Source: Axinella damicornis (taxonomy: Eukaryota; Porifera; Demospongiae; Axinellida; Axinellidae). Taken from it: 64,000 bases of DNA. The DNA lies in contig OZ007508.1 in assembly GCA_963931865.1 (NCBI GenBank), positions 4,395,206 through 4,459,205 of the forward strand, written 5' to 3'. Position numbers and translations under genes: made by a program. The notes beneath the pieces were generated by a model. It was not told where the DNA came from, searched no databases, and was given only the letters and a program-made list of their open reading frames with translations. This document shows positions 31,188-43,763 of the stretch, piece by piece. The number at the start of each line of letters is the position of its first letter. Positions within the stretch are counted from its first letter, which is position 1.

Positions 31188-32450
31188 GTATGTCACTTTT
31201 AGTGTGAGTATACTTGTCTCAGAGCCGAGAGATGATTTTGTGATTGCTGCAACCACACCTAGCTCTGAATGCAGTGTTTGGAAGTGTCGTGTATCTCAGA
31301 CTATCTCTGCAGTGACCGCAACACAGCCAAATTGATTTTCCACCATCATTATGTAGTCATATAGGAAGGACTCTCATAACAATTTCTGCTGTGCACAGCA
31401 CTACCATTGCTTTCTGTTTCCTTGTCATCTTTATAAATACCGTAAATTTATGCATTCTTTTACCTGGACACATGTCTATAACTTTCGTAGCAACCTCATG
31501 AAATGACACGTACCTGTATTTGATATGGGTACCTGTTGACCGGAAGGAAAAATCTAATTAGTGTGTATATGGGCATCTGTACGTTATGTCAGCGATTGCT
31601 GTGAAATTGTCTCGAAAACGTCATTGAGATGGAAATAGGCATTTATGCACTGCTAATGCACTGCTAATAATGTAATATATTTAGGGCAAGAGCTATGCAT
31701 GTTTGGGAGACACTGCAGGCTGCTTTCGCTGCTAGAGGAGTGAGTTGCTCCATTTTCCCAGTGTACTTTAGCCTCTAGCAGGAGATGTGCGGCAAATGAC
31801 GTGTTCATTTACAGCTTTCGCCCTCGATACTCATGTCTTATAGCTGTACCCTGAAGCTGAAAGTGCAATTCACATGTGCTCAGAATTTATAGATGTATGT
31901 TGGAGGGGCCAAATTATTCGTGCAGCCGTGCTCTGCAGGAAGTTCGTCTTTGAATAAGTGGGCACAGATCTGAAGTCCAGCGCCGACTTAAATTTGTGCT
32001 GGGCTGGGTACGAATTGGCATGTACACAGGTGCTTGTAACCTTAAACGTGGGATGTTTAAAAGATAGCAGTGATGGTATGGAAATGGAGCCTTAGGGCCA
32101 TACCATGAGTAAGTTATGGGGCGGAGTTCACATGTGCAGCATTGTCTTTCAGAATGCTATGAAGGCACATATCTCTGGAACGGAAGAGAGTTCCAGACTG
32201 GGTGGGTTGCAAGCGTACGTAAGTACTTGCACTGTACCAAGAATCACTTCATTATTAGTGGTGGAGAGACAAGAGTTTGAAAAAGCTTAAAAATGCGCAA
32301 TTTGAAGGTGATCCCTTTTCTCAAATCCAGTCACATGTCTCCTACTGCTACTGTCAGTGCAGTGTGCACACACTACCCAGTATTCATGGGGCCTGTGTGT
32401 GGCCACAAAAATTACTGAACAATTAAGTAAATGTCCACATTCCATTTTAG
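31188..32450 (+). other. NLR-C last intron
   Basis: 1.26 kb, AT-richer than the surroundings. I saw no gene, transposon end or tandem array in it. Confidence 0.5.
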
Positions 32451-35400
32451 GTTCCACAGAGCCACATGGTGTGGAAAGCCAAGTCAAGTATTTTGAGGAT
32501 GAATTTGGTGGACTTGTCGATAAAGCCTACCAGGAAGTAAGAGAAATGGAACCTTCCACCTTCCTTGCCCGTGTTACGTACCTGCCTATGTCTTCCAGAC
32601 TTCAGCATCGGAGCTTCATTGAGACGAAATTGACGGACATTCCACCTCCAGTAACATTTGTCAAGATATGGTCCATTCTGAACCTTTATTGGGGCTTTCT
32701 GAACTATGGACTCCTGGAACATGCGATAAGCATCTTTGGAAGTGACGACCTAAAACATCAGCTGCAGGAGTATGTGGACAAACTTTCTGCATTCAAAAGA
32801 ACCACTCGACTCTGTGACTTTCTTGACAGCTGGCCGTGCAAAGATGACAGACCATCGGAAGAGCAATTAAAGAAAATAGTTGCTAAAATGCGTCACAAAT
32901 GGACCCAATGCACACTGCAAGATGTGGAGTCATTCAAGAAAGCTCTCATTCACAAGTTCTTCCTACCAGAATTTGACATAATTCTCCAGAAGGCTGAGAG
33001 GGGGTGTGTCTGTGTCACATGGCTCACCTCTCCCTCCACTGCCACACTACTGCAGCAGAACCTGGCAAACATTGAGACAGAGTTCTTCAAGGAGCACAGC
33101 ATTGATGCAGTGACCGTCGATGGTCAGGACATCTACCTCACCCCTGTCAAGAAGTACGGTGGCTACCTGAGAGAGCTGTACACCTCCAAGAGACCACTAG
33201 TGGGTGTTGGCCCTCCTACCCCAACTGAAAAGCTCCTCCCCTTCAAGTTAGCCAGGATCGAGAAGGAGATAATCGACCTGCAACATGCAGATCACTTCAC
33301 TAAGAGATACATACGTGGAGACCTAGACGATGTGGACTATTCTAAAGGTATCGTTTACAAGAAGTCTCCAATTAAGTTAGCAGAACTTGATTGTCAGGGG
33401 CGTCATTCCCAACAAGTGGTTCTGATTGAAGGTGCCCCTGGGGTGGGCAAAACAACCTTCAGCTGGGAGTTCTGCAAGAAGTGGGGCAAGGGTGAGATTC
33501 TGCAGGACCATTCCCTGCTCCTCCTCCTCCCACTGCGGGACAACAACCTGAAAGAGGCCAAGACCCTCTCAGACCTCTTCTACCACCCAAACCAAGAGCT
33601 CCAGCAAGCAGTGGTCCAAGAGGTCACCAGTCACCAGGGCAAGGGAGTGGCCATCTGGCTGGAGGCATGGGACGAACTCGATCACAAACCACGAGAGCAG
33701 GTGTCCGTGTTCCTGGACCTCATCCATGGAAGAATCCTACCCTTTGCAACTGTGTTTGTCACGAGCAGGCCTTGGGCCAGTGAGCACCTCAGAGAAAAGT
33801 GTGGACATCGAATCTCCCAGCACGTAGAGATCCTGGCATCAGCTAAAGACCAGATTGAGCACCATGTAAGCAAAGCTGAAGCCGAAGCACAACCTAGTTC
33901 CTTCGCCACCAAGTTCACCGACTATCTCTCATCTAATCCCGCAATCAGGGCAGCCATGTACACACCTGTCACAGCAAAAATGTCAGCAGAAGTGTTCACC
34001 TGGAGCCAGCTCACTGAGTCACCCCCTCCCACCACTATGACAGAACTATTCACCACCTTCACCCTCAAGACCCTAGTGGGATACCTCTCAACACACCCAC
34101 TGTACCACAAACAGCAGTTGAAGGTGACTAGCTTCAGTGACCTCCCCCCAGATGTGTACAAACAATTCCTGGGCCTGTGTAGAATGGCCTACGAGGGAAT
34201 ACTGAACAGGCAACAGCTGGTTTTCTCTGCCACACACCTTCCCACTGGATTCTCACCACTCGGTCTAATGCAGGAGGTCCCACAAGTGTACACACAAGTT
34301 AAAGCAGCCTCATACCATTTCACCCACCTAACACTTCAGGAATTTTTATCTGCCGTTCATATCTCACAACTCCCCACAGACGAACAGACGAAACTGATTC
34401 AAGATCATCTTGGTAGTGGCCACTTGAAAGTGACTCTGAGATTTGTCGCTGGACTGACGAAGTTGGCAAGCGTACCTCCAGAAATCACTAGGAAGCTGAG
34501 GAAGGATGATGATAATAATCTGACTTTACTTCATTGGCTGTTTGAGTGTAAATACACTTCAGTGACTACCAGAACTCTGGGTTCAGATGAGATGGTTGTC
34601 AGGTCACACTACTCCTGGACTCCCCTGGATTACTATGTGACAGGACATGTCGTCTCACATTCCAACTGCCCCTGGAGACTGAACGTTTTCACTTCTTCCA
34701 TTGATGATGAGAAGTTTGAGCTGTTTTGTCAGGGATGTGCTACCCCTGGGGGAACTGGATGTGAGGGCTACATCTCATATGCCGACTTCATGCGCAATGA
34801 CATCACCTCCAAACACATGCCATCGTTTGTGAGCATCCCCCCACACATCCTACAGGGCATGAGAATGCTAAACCTGGGTTATAACAAACTGGATTGGAGG
34901 GCGTGTGACCTGCTGGCCAAGGTAGTACCATCAATGTCAAGGTTAGAGGATCTTTGGCTCAGTCACAACCCAATAGGAAGTGGTGGTGCTGTGGAGGTGA
35001 TCAAGTCATTCTGTGGCAATGGAGTGAAACAACTGTTGCTGCATGACACTGGGATTGGGGGACCAGATTGTGAGGCTTTGTCAGAACTGCTTCAGTCCAC
35101 TCACTCACTTGAACGACTTGATATTGACCAGAACAACTTGTCCTCAGAGAGTGTAGCCAGCATCATCACTGGACTCAGTCACAACAATTCTCTGAGAACA
35201 CTGGACATTGCAGACTCTCACTTTAGTATGGCAAATACACTACACTTGTCATCACTACTGAGAGAACACTCAAAGTGCACACTAACATCGTTGAGGTTAC
35301 GAAACTGCCACATCAGCAGTGAAGGTGCAGTGGAACTGGCAACAGCACTCTGCAAGAACACTACACTCAGAGAACTGGACTTGAGTGGTAACCCCATTGG

Positions 35401-35779
35401 AGAGCATGTGGAGGGAGTGACTGCAGTAGCCACAATGTTAGTAGAGAACAAGTCACGGACACGGTTGGGGTTAGAAGACTGCCACATCAGTGGACAGGGT
35501 GCTGGTGAACTGGCGTCTGCACTCTGCAAGAACTCAACTCTGCAATATCTGAACCTAGACCGTAACCCCATTGGTGTGGAGGGAGCCTCCTCAATGTCGG
35601 ACATGCTACAGTACAACACGTCACTAACATGGCTATATATGTGTGATGACTCAGTCGGGGAAGAGGGGGTTTGCCAACTCATGAGCAGTGTCAAGTACAA
35701 CCAGACATTGGAGAGATTGTGGCTGCCAAGGAAGTATGAGTCAGCAACCAGTGACCACAGAATTCATTGGTTAAGATGA
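32451..35779 (+). CDS. NLR-C helical-NACHT-LRR terminal exon
   Basis: Acceptor ttttag, GSTEPHGVESQVKYFEDEF..., 1108 codons to TGA. Exons 70+357+141+63+108+3329 sum to 1355 residues in frame. Helical domain as in B but diverged at the 5' end (DEFGGLVDKAYQEV), then almost identical from CTLQDVESFKKA onward. Walker A GAPGVGKTT (nt about 33431), AIWLEAWDELD, SRPWASEHL, post-NACHT helices, and a full LRR set including SGNPIGEHVEGVTAVATMLV. The LRR surface carries C-specific changes (NLGYNKLDWRACD, RLGLEDCHISGQG). Intact. The diverged first 400 nt next to near-identical NACHT suggests gene conversion in the ATPase region. Confidence 0.93.
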
Positions 35780-35899
35780 TGTGTGAATTCCGAGCTGCAT
35801 CTCTCAGTAATTGTGTACACATTTGTACATGTACTTGTACATGCATTATATTTATTGTTGAATAAAATGTTCTATACTCCAACACTGACAGATGTGAAC

Positions 35900-36660
35900 A
35901 TCACATGATGTCATTTGTGTGTGCACATAACTCTTTACCAAGCAATGACTGCAAATTAAAGCCGCCATGCATGAGCTCCCATGCATGAGCTCCCATAAGC
36001 CCATAAGAATGTATATGGGGGCTTAATACTATATAGGCATTATACTTTAACTCTTTACCAACCATAATGAAGCTCACCGTAGCAAGCGACTTCCAAGTAG
36101 TGACTTTGTTCTGTTGACAATGCCTACTTAAAAGTAGAGAGGCAGGCAGATTCGCATAATAGTATCCACTTCAAGGAACTATTATAATGATTGTACCAAA
36201 GAGGGACAGCCCTTCCTCTAAACTTCACTTGCCAGCCTTGAACACTGAGGGGTGAGCTTCCTTCTGGAAGATCTGCATAGCATCACAGAGGCAAAGTAGA
36301 ACATCAATGTTGCTATGTCTACAGCCCACAGGAATAACTACCTGTAGATATGGGACTGGGTGGGGCAGCGTAACTGTCCGAGTTGCTCCATGTCAACATG
36401 ATTGTCTGCTCACCCGTTCAAGTATATGATGGGAACACTTGAAGTTTCGTATTTGAAGTGTTATTTGTGTTGTGATTGTGTCCTCAGAGCGGGAGGAGAA
36501 TTTGAAGGCAGACATCTTCATAGCCTATTGAGCTCTGCTGACACTCACCAAACCTACACAGAAGCAGCAGCAGCCGAGAGTGAGGCAATGGAGGGTCCTT
36601 AGAGGAGTGCCTGCAGGTGTGGTCTATGCAAGAAATAACGTAATATTCAAAAGTGAGGTG
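35900..36660 (-). pseudogene. MSH5: MSH5 exon remnants downstream of NLR-C
   Basis: 35900-36060 matches the NLR-F 3' flank (60610-60840, CCGCCATGCATGAGCTCCC). From 36180 to about 36640 the minus strand matches window positions 40-370: AGATCTTCCAGAAGG...CACCCCTCAGTGTTC (QIFQKEAHPSVF) and the block CCCAGTCCC...TACA upstream. The exon ends in TGA after KAGK and does not continue. An ALDH16A1 copy that should lie between is deleted. Confidence 0.6.
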
Positions 36661-36664
36661 TTCC

Positions 36665-36900
36665 CACTACACAGCAAAAACCTACGTTCTGAATCAGAAC
36701 TGGTCCAGTTCTGATACGGATCTGTTTACATTCTGATACAGATGCGCAGACGTATAGTGCATCAGATCATATCGGCAATGACCTGATTCAAAATGTAAGT
36801 ATGCTTCTGATTCAAAATGTAACCAAACCTGTATCAGATATGTAAACTGTTCTGAATCTGGTCAGCCTTTCTACAGATATGATTCATAATGATCTCATTT
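36665..36900. repeat. Internally repetitive stretch
   Basis: TTCTGATTCAAAATGTAA, TTCTGAATCAGAACTGG and ATCAGATATGTAAACTG recur in both orientations, suggesting an old palindromic transposon. No boundaries or duplication defined. Confidence 0.35.
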
Positions 36901-37041
36901 TCATTTCAATTACTCCCATGCACTGCTGAGACAAAAGAAGCAAGAACTTGACGTGGAAAACAGATTATTGGACAGTCAAAGGCCAAAGGAGATACAAAAT
37001 GGATTCAATGATACATAATATTATGTTCAAACAATAAATAA

Positions 37042-37163
37042 AGTGGTTATTGGTCGGCAGGTAGTAGGGAAATGGGTTATTTAGGGCCATGGCAGGTGCT
37101 GAATATGCATGCTGTCCATTACCTAAACTTCAAGTATGTACTTCCTGATGGACCAATATCCAC
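37042..37163. mobile_element. Short palindromic element, second copy
   Basis: GTGGTTATTGGTCGGCAGGT...TACTTCCTGATGGACCAATATCCAC, a diverged sibling of 1859-1969. Confidence 0.6.
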
Positions 37164-37589
37164 GTCAAACAATAAACCTCGTGCAGACCCCACTAGTGGG
37201 TTTGGGCACGAGACTGTGCAGTCATACTTTCTCAACTTCCCAATGTCCTCATGCTCCAGTTTGGTACTCCACGGAAACACAGGTGTTGCACTCATGTATA
37301 CTTGAGGCAGCTTTTGATATTGGGTAGTATCTGTACCTCAGCAGGCAAGGACATGCTGATCTGCTCCTGTTTGGCAAAAGTGTAAGGAAATGTATAATTA
37401 CATTTCGAACTAGCAAAAAAAACCCGAGTAAAATACTCTTACCTTCATGTAGAAGTGGATATCTTTGGCACAAGACTGCCAAGGGAGAGAGAGACCTTAT
37501 CGGCAGGGAGTATACAAACTAATCGAGCCATAGTACATCAGGTCGTTCCTCCACCTCTACCCTTAAATAAAGAAACATTTGCAGTCATG

Positions 37590-38075
37590 AAGGCGCAAGC
37601 AGTGCTTGTATATTGCTTGTGCAAGTTCACCACTGTACACTGACCTCCGATGGGAATGGCCAGTATAGTCATCACTCTGGATATGCCTGAAGCAGGGAAA
37701 GATGAGGGTGACACGGTTATAAGTATTCATCATCACAGCATTTCTCTCCATACCTTGAGGGTAGGCTTGAAATGATCACATTTCTCCACCAAAGTGGTCC
37801 TGTTAGTTGAGGTATAAAAGTGGTTGAGGTGATGAATACAAGCACAAAATTCCAGCCTCTACATCTCTAACCAGCTTACAGCACGTGATTAAAAGCCAGT
37901 GAGGCTTGCATCACAGCCCAGAAAGCTGGAGGGAGAGGCTGGACTAAGGTGAAAAGATATACCTCCATGTCTATCTCAGAATCTGAAGTGATATCACCAC
38001 CACCAGTTGTGCTGCAGATAATTCCAACAAGAGCAGCATGCTTAAGCTTGGCAGTTTCCAAATTACAGTATAGTC
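37590..38075 (-). other. Possible unrecognised exon pair
   Basis: Minus strand near 37970-38070 reads LETAKLKHAALVGIICSTTG, GGDITSDSEIDME before a gtatat donor; near 37580-37710, after a cttcag acceptor, it reads ISRVMTILAIPIGGQCTVVN then LHKQYTSTACAFMTANVS. Both look protein-like but match nothing I recognise, and phases were not confirmed. They could be host exons or transposon remnants. Confidence 0.25.
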
Positions 38076-38349
38076 TAGTTTAAAGTCAAACTCACTTCAC
38101 AAACACAGCACCACCAAACATGACCCGTCACAACGTTAACTTTAGCTGGGCAGCCCTCGAGACAATGCACCAACAACAGCAGGCCATAACTTTGCTTCAC
38201 AAAATTCAAATTCTCTGGTCACATGCAGACTCAACCCTGGGGGCGTGGTGTCACATAGCTGATCTGATACAGACCTGCAGTTATCTACATACCTGTAACA
38301 CTATGGAGCGCCATATGCGACAAAATTATTTGATTTATAATCGACAAAC

Positions 38350-38665
38350 TAGCTATTCCCGAAAATCGATTATCAGATGTCGATCTCTGAAAATCGAATT
38401 TGCTTTCACACAATTTTCGGAAATCGATCTTTGGAAATCGATATTTGGAAATCGATCTTCGGAAATCAATATTTGGAAAGCGATCTTCGCGAATCCATCT
38501 TTGGAAATCGATTTTCGCTAATGGTAATCTTTGGAAATCGATATTCGGAAATCGATACTCGTAAATCGATATTTGCGAATCAATCTTCGCGAAATCGTTA
38601 TTCGCGAATCGATCTATGGGAAATCGATATTTGGAAATTGATATTCGGAAATCGATCTTGAGATC
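38350..38665 (+). repeat. AT-rich minisatellite (GGAAATCGAT unit)
   Basis: More than twenty imperfect copies of a 14-15-bp unit, GGAAATCGATCTTT or GGAAATCGATATTC. Frames across it are artefacts. It is followed by a TCTCGTTCCCATACC palindrome (about 38712-38750). Confidence 0.9.
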
Positions 38666-38832
38666 CAGATCATGGTGACGTTGGTGTCTGGAAACGAGTA
38701 TAACAAGTAATCTCGTTCCCATACCATAGGTCGTGTGGGAACGAGGCATATAGCCCACTTGAGATGGATAGTGTTTGTGAGTGTGTTATTGAAGTTAGCG
38801 AGGCTGCCCTACTTACATAAGCACATTAGTCA

Positions 38833-38900
38833 TAGCCTCGTACCAGGCCTTCTCACCCCATTCTAACCCCAATTACCAAGAGCGCCTGGGAACGAGGCTA
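38833..38900. mobile_element. Palindromic TAGCCTCG element
   Basis: TAGCCTCGTACCAGGCC...GCGCCTGGGAACGAGGCTA, without a clear flanking duplication. Confidence 0.6.
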
Positions 38901-39269
38901 GTCCTGTATTTGCTCACTTACAGAGAGAACGTCTGGATAGCGAGGATAGGTATACATGTACTCTAGTGCCAGAATCATCCAGCTCCACACCCACCCCCCA
39001 GACTGTGTACCTAGGAGAGGAGGGGAGGGGTGGGAGCACATGTGTGTATAAGTGTGAGAGTGTGTTCGTTTGTGACTGTGTGTATGGCTGCAGTGCGTGC
39101 ATGTGTGTTTGGATGACTGAGTATATGCTGCTCATTATAGTTTGCTTGCAAGAGCACATGATGACATCATCTTCATTGTGCAATGACCATGACATCATCA
39201 TGCACTCTTGCAGTGTATGTGTACATGCGTCCATATGTGTGAACATGTGTCACGAGTGAGGGTTGACAT

Positions 39270-39367
39270 TAGCCTCGTACCCAGGCCTTCTCACCCCAGC
39301 ATTTACCGCTTGCAGTGAGTACTGCATGCGACAAATGCTGGGGTGAGAAGACCTGGGTACGAGGCTA
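39270..39367. mobile_element. Palindromic TAGCCTCG element
   Basis: TAGCCTCGTACCCAGGCC...ACCTGGGTACGAGGCTA with long inner arms (TTCTCACCCCAGCATTT / AAATGCTGGGGTGAGAA). Flanks ggttgacat and agttgacgt, 7 of 9. Confidence 0.8.
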
Positions 39368-39691
39368 AGTTGACGTATGGGACAGTCAAGCAGAAGAGTT
39401 ATGCTACCATGTTGGTACAGTCCAGGGGAAGGAGGGAGGAGATCTGGATGAGCCTCTCCTCCTCACTGCCCTCTTGGGAGACTCCAGGGAGGTTGGACGT
39501 CATTATAGTGCAACCAGGCATGTACTTCCAAAAATTAAAATTTAGCGTAACTTTTGATCCGAATGCTGTATACACTTCATTTTTTTACCATACTATAGCG
39601 CTCGAAATTCTCTATCCGTCGATATATTTTTTATGTCCACGACTTGCTCAGAAGGCTAGTTTTGAGGATACCCGTCAATTTCGGTAGCTTA

Positions 39692-40254
39692 AGGTAGGTG
39701 CTGGTATTATGAGTCGGTACCAATTATGGGTTTCAAACGTTACAAGAACTTATAGACATCGTCACTTCACCTGAAGATAGTCAACTGTATCCTCTATCAT
39801 TTGATAGAATGAATGGTGCAAAACATTTGGTATTCATGATTTGGCAAGTATTATTTAAATGTGATGAAATTTACGGCTAGTTCCGATTGTCCTAATAAAA
39901 AATGTACTGCCAGAATACTGACAAGCATATTTGCATGGAAATGGTTCTACCAGAATCTTCTATGCTGGTAGGGTGTGGCTACCTAGCCAAACGATGATTA
40001 GGTACGAAAACATATAGCAAAACTGGGGTGACCCATAATACCCTACCCTGACTCATAATTGCCTCACTAACGAATGTGACAAAAATGCAGCTAAACTGCA
40101 CTACCGGGACAATGCTGTAACTTTGCCTACCATGGATTATTAGTACAGTGTATTATCTTGTTAAATTTGTACTCTAGTACAATCACATCCTGTTGATAGC
40201 TTGTTGGTTAATTGAAATGGTTAAGTGACTCATAATACCAGCACCTACCTTATG
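39692..40254. mobile_element. MITE with AGGTAGGTGCTGGTATTATG ends
   Basis: About 25-bp inverted ends (AGGTAGGTGCTGGTATTATG at 39692 and its complement ending 40252), about 560 bp, AT-rich interior without coding sequence. TA on each side could be the target duplication. Confidence 0.75.
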
Positions 40255-41750
40255 ACATCACAAATGAAAATTTTAACCGGTTGGTGACGTCATGCCAAGA
40301 CTGCCGCGTGTTTGCCGCGAAATAGTGCTTGTCTGGGTTTGCTGCTGTTTTCTGCCTCTGAAGCGATGCCACGGAAGACTGCGAGGAAGAGACAGCTGGA
40401 TCTGAACCTAGAGAAGGCAAGGGAGTGAAAAAGAAGGCGAGAATCTGCCAGTGGTTCCTGCTAGTGCGGCTGAAATCGAGGTGCGAAGTGAACGCAACGG
40501 TACCGACGTGGAGCAAGATGAGCCCGTTGATTTGCTGGACTTCTAGCGATGACAGAGGATGCTACAGACACTGATGATGAAGCTGTCGATCCCACGTTCG
40601 ATCTGGACTCGAGTATGAAGTCTGATGTCGATCATATTTAATATTGAGACCGTGATAATTGGACAAAGTTTCTCTCGGTCTTTTCTTGTGTTTCAAGCTC
40701 ACAAAGCAGCTTAACTTAGGAGACACAATGGCTGCAGAGCTTGCTGCCATGATGATAGGGATGTCAGACAAGGCAGTGCATGACTGGAGTCTCAATTCTT
40801 TGAGAACGATAGCGAGATCGGCCAGAGAGCAAGTAAGGCAAGTACCGGTGATCTCGCATACTGCGAGCGAGTGAAGACCTCAACAACAAGGCCTCCAGAT
40901 TCATTAGGTGGAATGCCAGTGTGAAGGGGCAGCCAAACCTGACAATACCTACGTTTTGGCGATGTCCTCCGTACGAGACACCTGGGCCTGGTTTTCCCAT
41001 AAAGATTTTGGGCAGTCACCCTAACTTCCAAAACGAGTAATCAAGAATTGAGCGGCTTTTAGTGGAGGACAAGGAACACATTGAGTACATGTTGCCAAAG
41101 TTAACCGTGAAGTAAACCCCATCAAGCGCTATGGGCTCAGGAAAAGCGCTGTTCGAACGCATACTGCAGATATGGAGTCAAGCCTCCGGAGGAACGTTAT
41201 ACACCCAGCTCTCGATTTGGTGACTCTAGAAAGTATGCATCCACACCTCAGGAAGGTTAGGCATTACATGTACGCCTATTTGGAAGGGGTACCCGGTGGA
41301 TCAGACTTGGAGAAACTAGTTAAGAATTACAAGAAGATTATAAAATCGCACAGACGAATTTCCGAACTTAAGTAATTTGTTTTCGTTTCAGTTCTTTTGT
41401 TCCTATAGTTGTATTTGAAAATTTTCTCTGTTAGAAACCTTCCTTTATGTGTTTACCTTCTTGCCTGCAAGTTTGGAGTTCATTGCTATAGTAATAAAAA
41501 ATGACATAGCTTTCAAAGTGATGACCCGAAAATCGGTTTTAAATGAATACAAAAAAATGAGAATGTTGTAACAAAAAAGTTCTCTGTTAGGATTTTCCTT
41601 TCAATGAGAGCTTTCAATTGATACCCATTTTGTTAGTATTGGATGAAGTATGTAGAACTACTTAGCTGATACAGAAAAACTGCATTTTTGGACCTAATTA
41701 GTGTGACGTCATCGTCACCATGGCAACGCCGCATATTACTATTGGTTTTG
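40255..41750 (+). mobile_element. Transposon-protein remnant
   Basis: Broken plus-strand coding segments: around 40865-40960 ...EDLNNKASRFIRWNASVKG then QPNLTIPTFWR; 41172-41375 open (MESSLRRNVIHPALDLVTLE...). The first resembles a segment recurring in transposon-encoded proteins of invertebrates (KGxPNLT motif); I cannot name the superfamily. Multiple stops and shifts. Flanking tgacgtcat motifs occur at 40287 and 41705 in opposite halves. Confidence 0.4.
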
Positions 41751-42201
41751 GGGGGTGGAGTAATGTGTCCAAGTTCAAGGCACCTCTGACCTACAGGCAG
41801 GAAGTTATGTCAAGATTTGTCCGTTTCCACATTTTTGGAACTAAATGCCTGGTTGCACTATAGAATGCGACGGCAACACGGTTCAACACCTGACAAGGCA
41901 ACGTACTTGACCCCAGTAATGCCTAAAAGACTGCCAATTAACTGGAAGCAGATTTGATGGACAGCTAAGGATGCTTCAAAAGCCTTCTGTGGGCCGTGGG
42001 TGAGCGGCAAAAGGTTAGTACATCTTCTCTCCCAATATGAGTAGCCATGATCACGCTTGGTCGACATGGGAGCCTTTAGCGGGCATGTTCGCAGGTACTT
42101 AACACCATGGGATTAATGCACATTATGTAGTGTGCTTCAAGCCCAAGAAATTCCACTTCGTTCACCAGACCGTTTCTCCCCACGAGGGGGTGTGGTATGG
42201 G

Positions 42202-42297
42202 TAGTCTCGCGGGCCAGCCTCTTGCCACACCCAGGTTCCCCGTAGTGGGTGTGGCGAGAGGCTGGCCTGCGAGACCATGGTCTGGGCACGAGACTAG
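42202..42297. mobile_element. Nested palindromic element upstream of NLR-E
   Basis: TAGTCTCGCGGGCCAGCCTC...GAGGCTGGCCTGCGAGACCA with GGGTGTGG arms, within CCAGACC/GGTCTGGGCACGAGACTA outer arms. Confidence 0.6.
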
Positions 42298-42324
42298 TCA
42301 CATCCATAGGTGAAGCAGCAATGG

Positions 42325-42779
42325 GAGCTAGCCTCCCTCTACCCACCTAGTCTAAAAAGTTAGCCTTCACTTTCTCCAGCACAGGATCACATAATTTCCA
42401 TGGCTGGGGAAAATTCGAGGGGCTAGCTGGCTAGACTACTACCCACCTGATTGCTTGCTGTTCAGCTCTGTTCTTTTCACTACATCTCGGAGTCAGACTT
42501 GACTGCGCATTCATGTTGCATGTAGTGTAGCAAGTTGCACTTCGACCTCTAGTAGCCCCGCCCTCTTTTGACGTGCATCGTGAGCGTGGTTTCGTTCCGG
42601 ATCCATTGGTTCCAGTATCAAACATTCACCGAGACCACACAAACACATGAAACAGTTCGACTGGACACTGTTACCCTTTTCTCTATGGACTGAGCGAGTT
42701 TTTGGACACAAATTGTAGGACTTCTGTCTGCCGTCGCATCGCCCGCGTTGCTTTTGAAGTTGGACAGCAGTTGAGAATT
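42325..42779 (+). promoter_or_regulatory. NLR-E promoter block and 5'UTR exon
   Basis: The uninterrupted version of the NLR-B upstream region: CAGCAATGGGAGCTAGCCTC, CACCTGATTGCTTGCTGTTC, CACTTCGACCTCTAGTAG, CCCCGCCC, GAGCGTGGTTTCGTTCC. The 5'UTR exon ends at 42779 with donor gtaagg. It serves as the empty-site reference for the NLR-B insertion. Confidence 0.65.
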
Positions 42780-43693
42780 GTAAGGTAAATTACTTATTGT
42801 TTTGGGGGGTGGGGCACAATTTGCTGACTGGGCATATGGTACATGGTGGCATGGGCTTGGGGTTCACAGTCACAGTCAGTTCTTACTGTAGCCTGTTCCT
42901 ATTTGGGTGAAATTTTATGTGTAGCATCAGTTTGTGAGGGGTTTATGCCTCCAGTAAATATAACTGTTCAATTCCTGTTGTGTCACTGGTGGCCAAACTA
43001 ATAATTCGTGTCTAGAGGTGAGGACCTTATTTCCAAGGGTGATTATGTCTGGTTAGGACTCCATGGAATACATAACCCCAAGATGAACAAAGCCACAAAA
43101 TATGATGCGCACGTCCGCCCACCCGTGCCTCATTGGCCATGGCTGCTCTTAAGCTTTGTTCTTCCTCCAGTTTTTATTGCTTGCAGTATACTTTTGCTAT
43201 ACTGTTCTGTGCACCAGCTGTGCAGTAGTGCAGGATGCACTAGAAATGGCTGAAACTAGCTTGTTACAGCCATACACTGGAAGAATGGCGACCAATTTTT
43301 CCTTGGAATGGATGACAGGATAGACTTGCCGTCTCTGAATATTGGTTACCTACAGACAGTACTAGCCATCTTGTAAACGCTGTTTCCTTGAAGTGAGTCA
43401 TCACAAGCAACCAGCCTCATCCCCAGGCATGAGAATTTGAATTGCATCTCTCAATGCTGGTTGAGAAAATAGCTACTGATGTGCAACTACGTAACTACAT
43501 TCAAACTGTGGTACACGTACTCCGTGAGGGAAGCGTGAGCTGTGGGCTGCATGTCAGGTTGTAATGATGTAGTCTCTTGTGCCACACCTGTGATGGTCTG
43601 GTGCATGAAGGTAGCTATGATGCGTGCAATGTCTCGTCCCACTCCAGAATCCTTCCCATCCCTGGTCTCAGTGTCCCCTCTGGTCTGGGGAGG

Positions 43694-43763
43694 ATGGTGG
43701 TGGGAGTGATTCTACTGTTGTTGGTCCTGAGTGGGGACATTGAGACGAACCCAGGACCTGTCG
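43694..43763 (+). CDS. NLR-E leader and 2A exon
   Basis: MVVGVILLLLVLSG, DIETNPGP-V, G|gtgagt. Identical in length and frame to the other copies. Confidence 0.85.

Noticed and set aside
32357..32450. NLR-C starting at the ATG at 32357
   Set aside because: The same reasoning applies: the segment precedes the ttttag acceptor and has no homolog in the other receptors.
38285..38758. Long ORFs rich in Ile/Arg/Ser (RFPNIDFRRSISKYRF...)
   Set aside because: Translation of the GGAAATCGAT minisatellite, open in several frames by chance.
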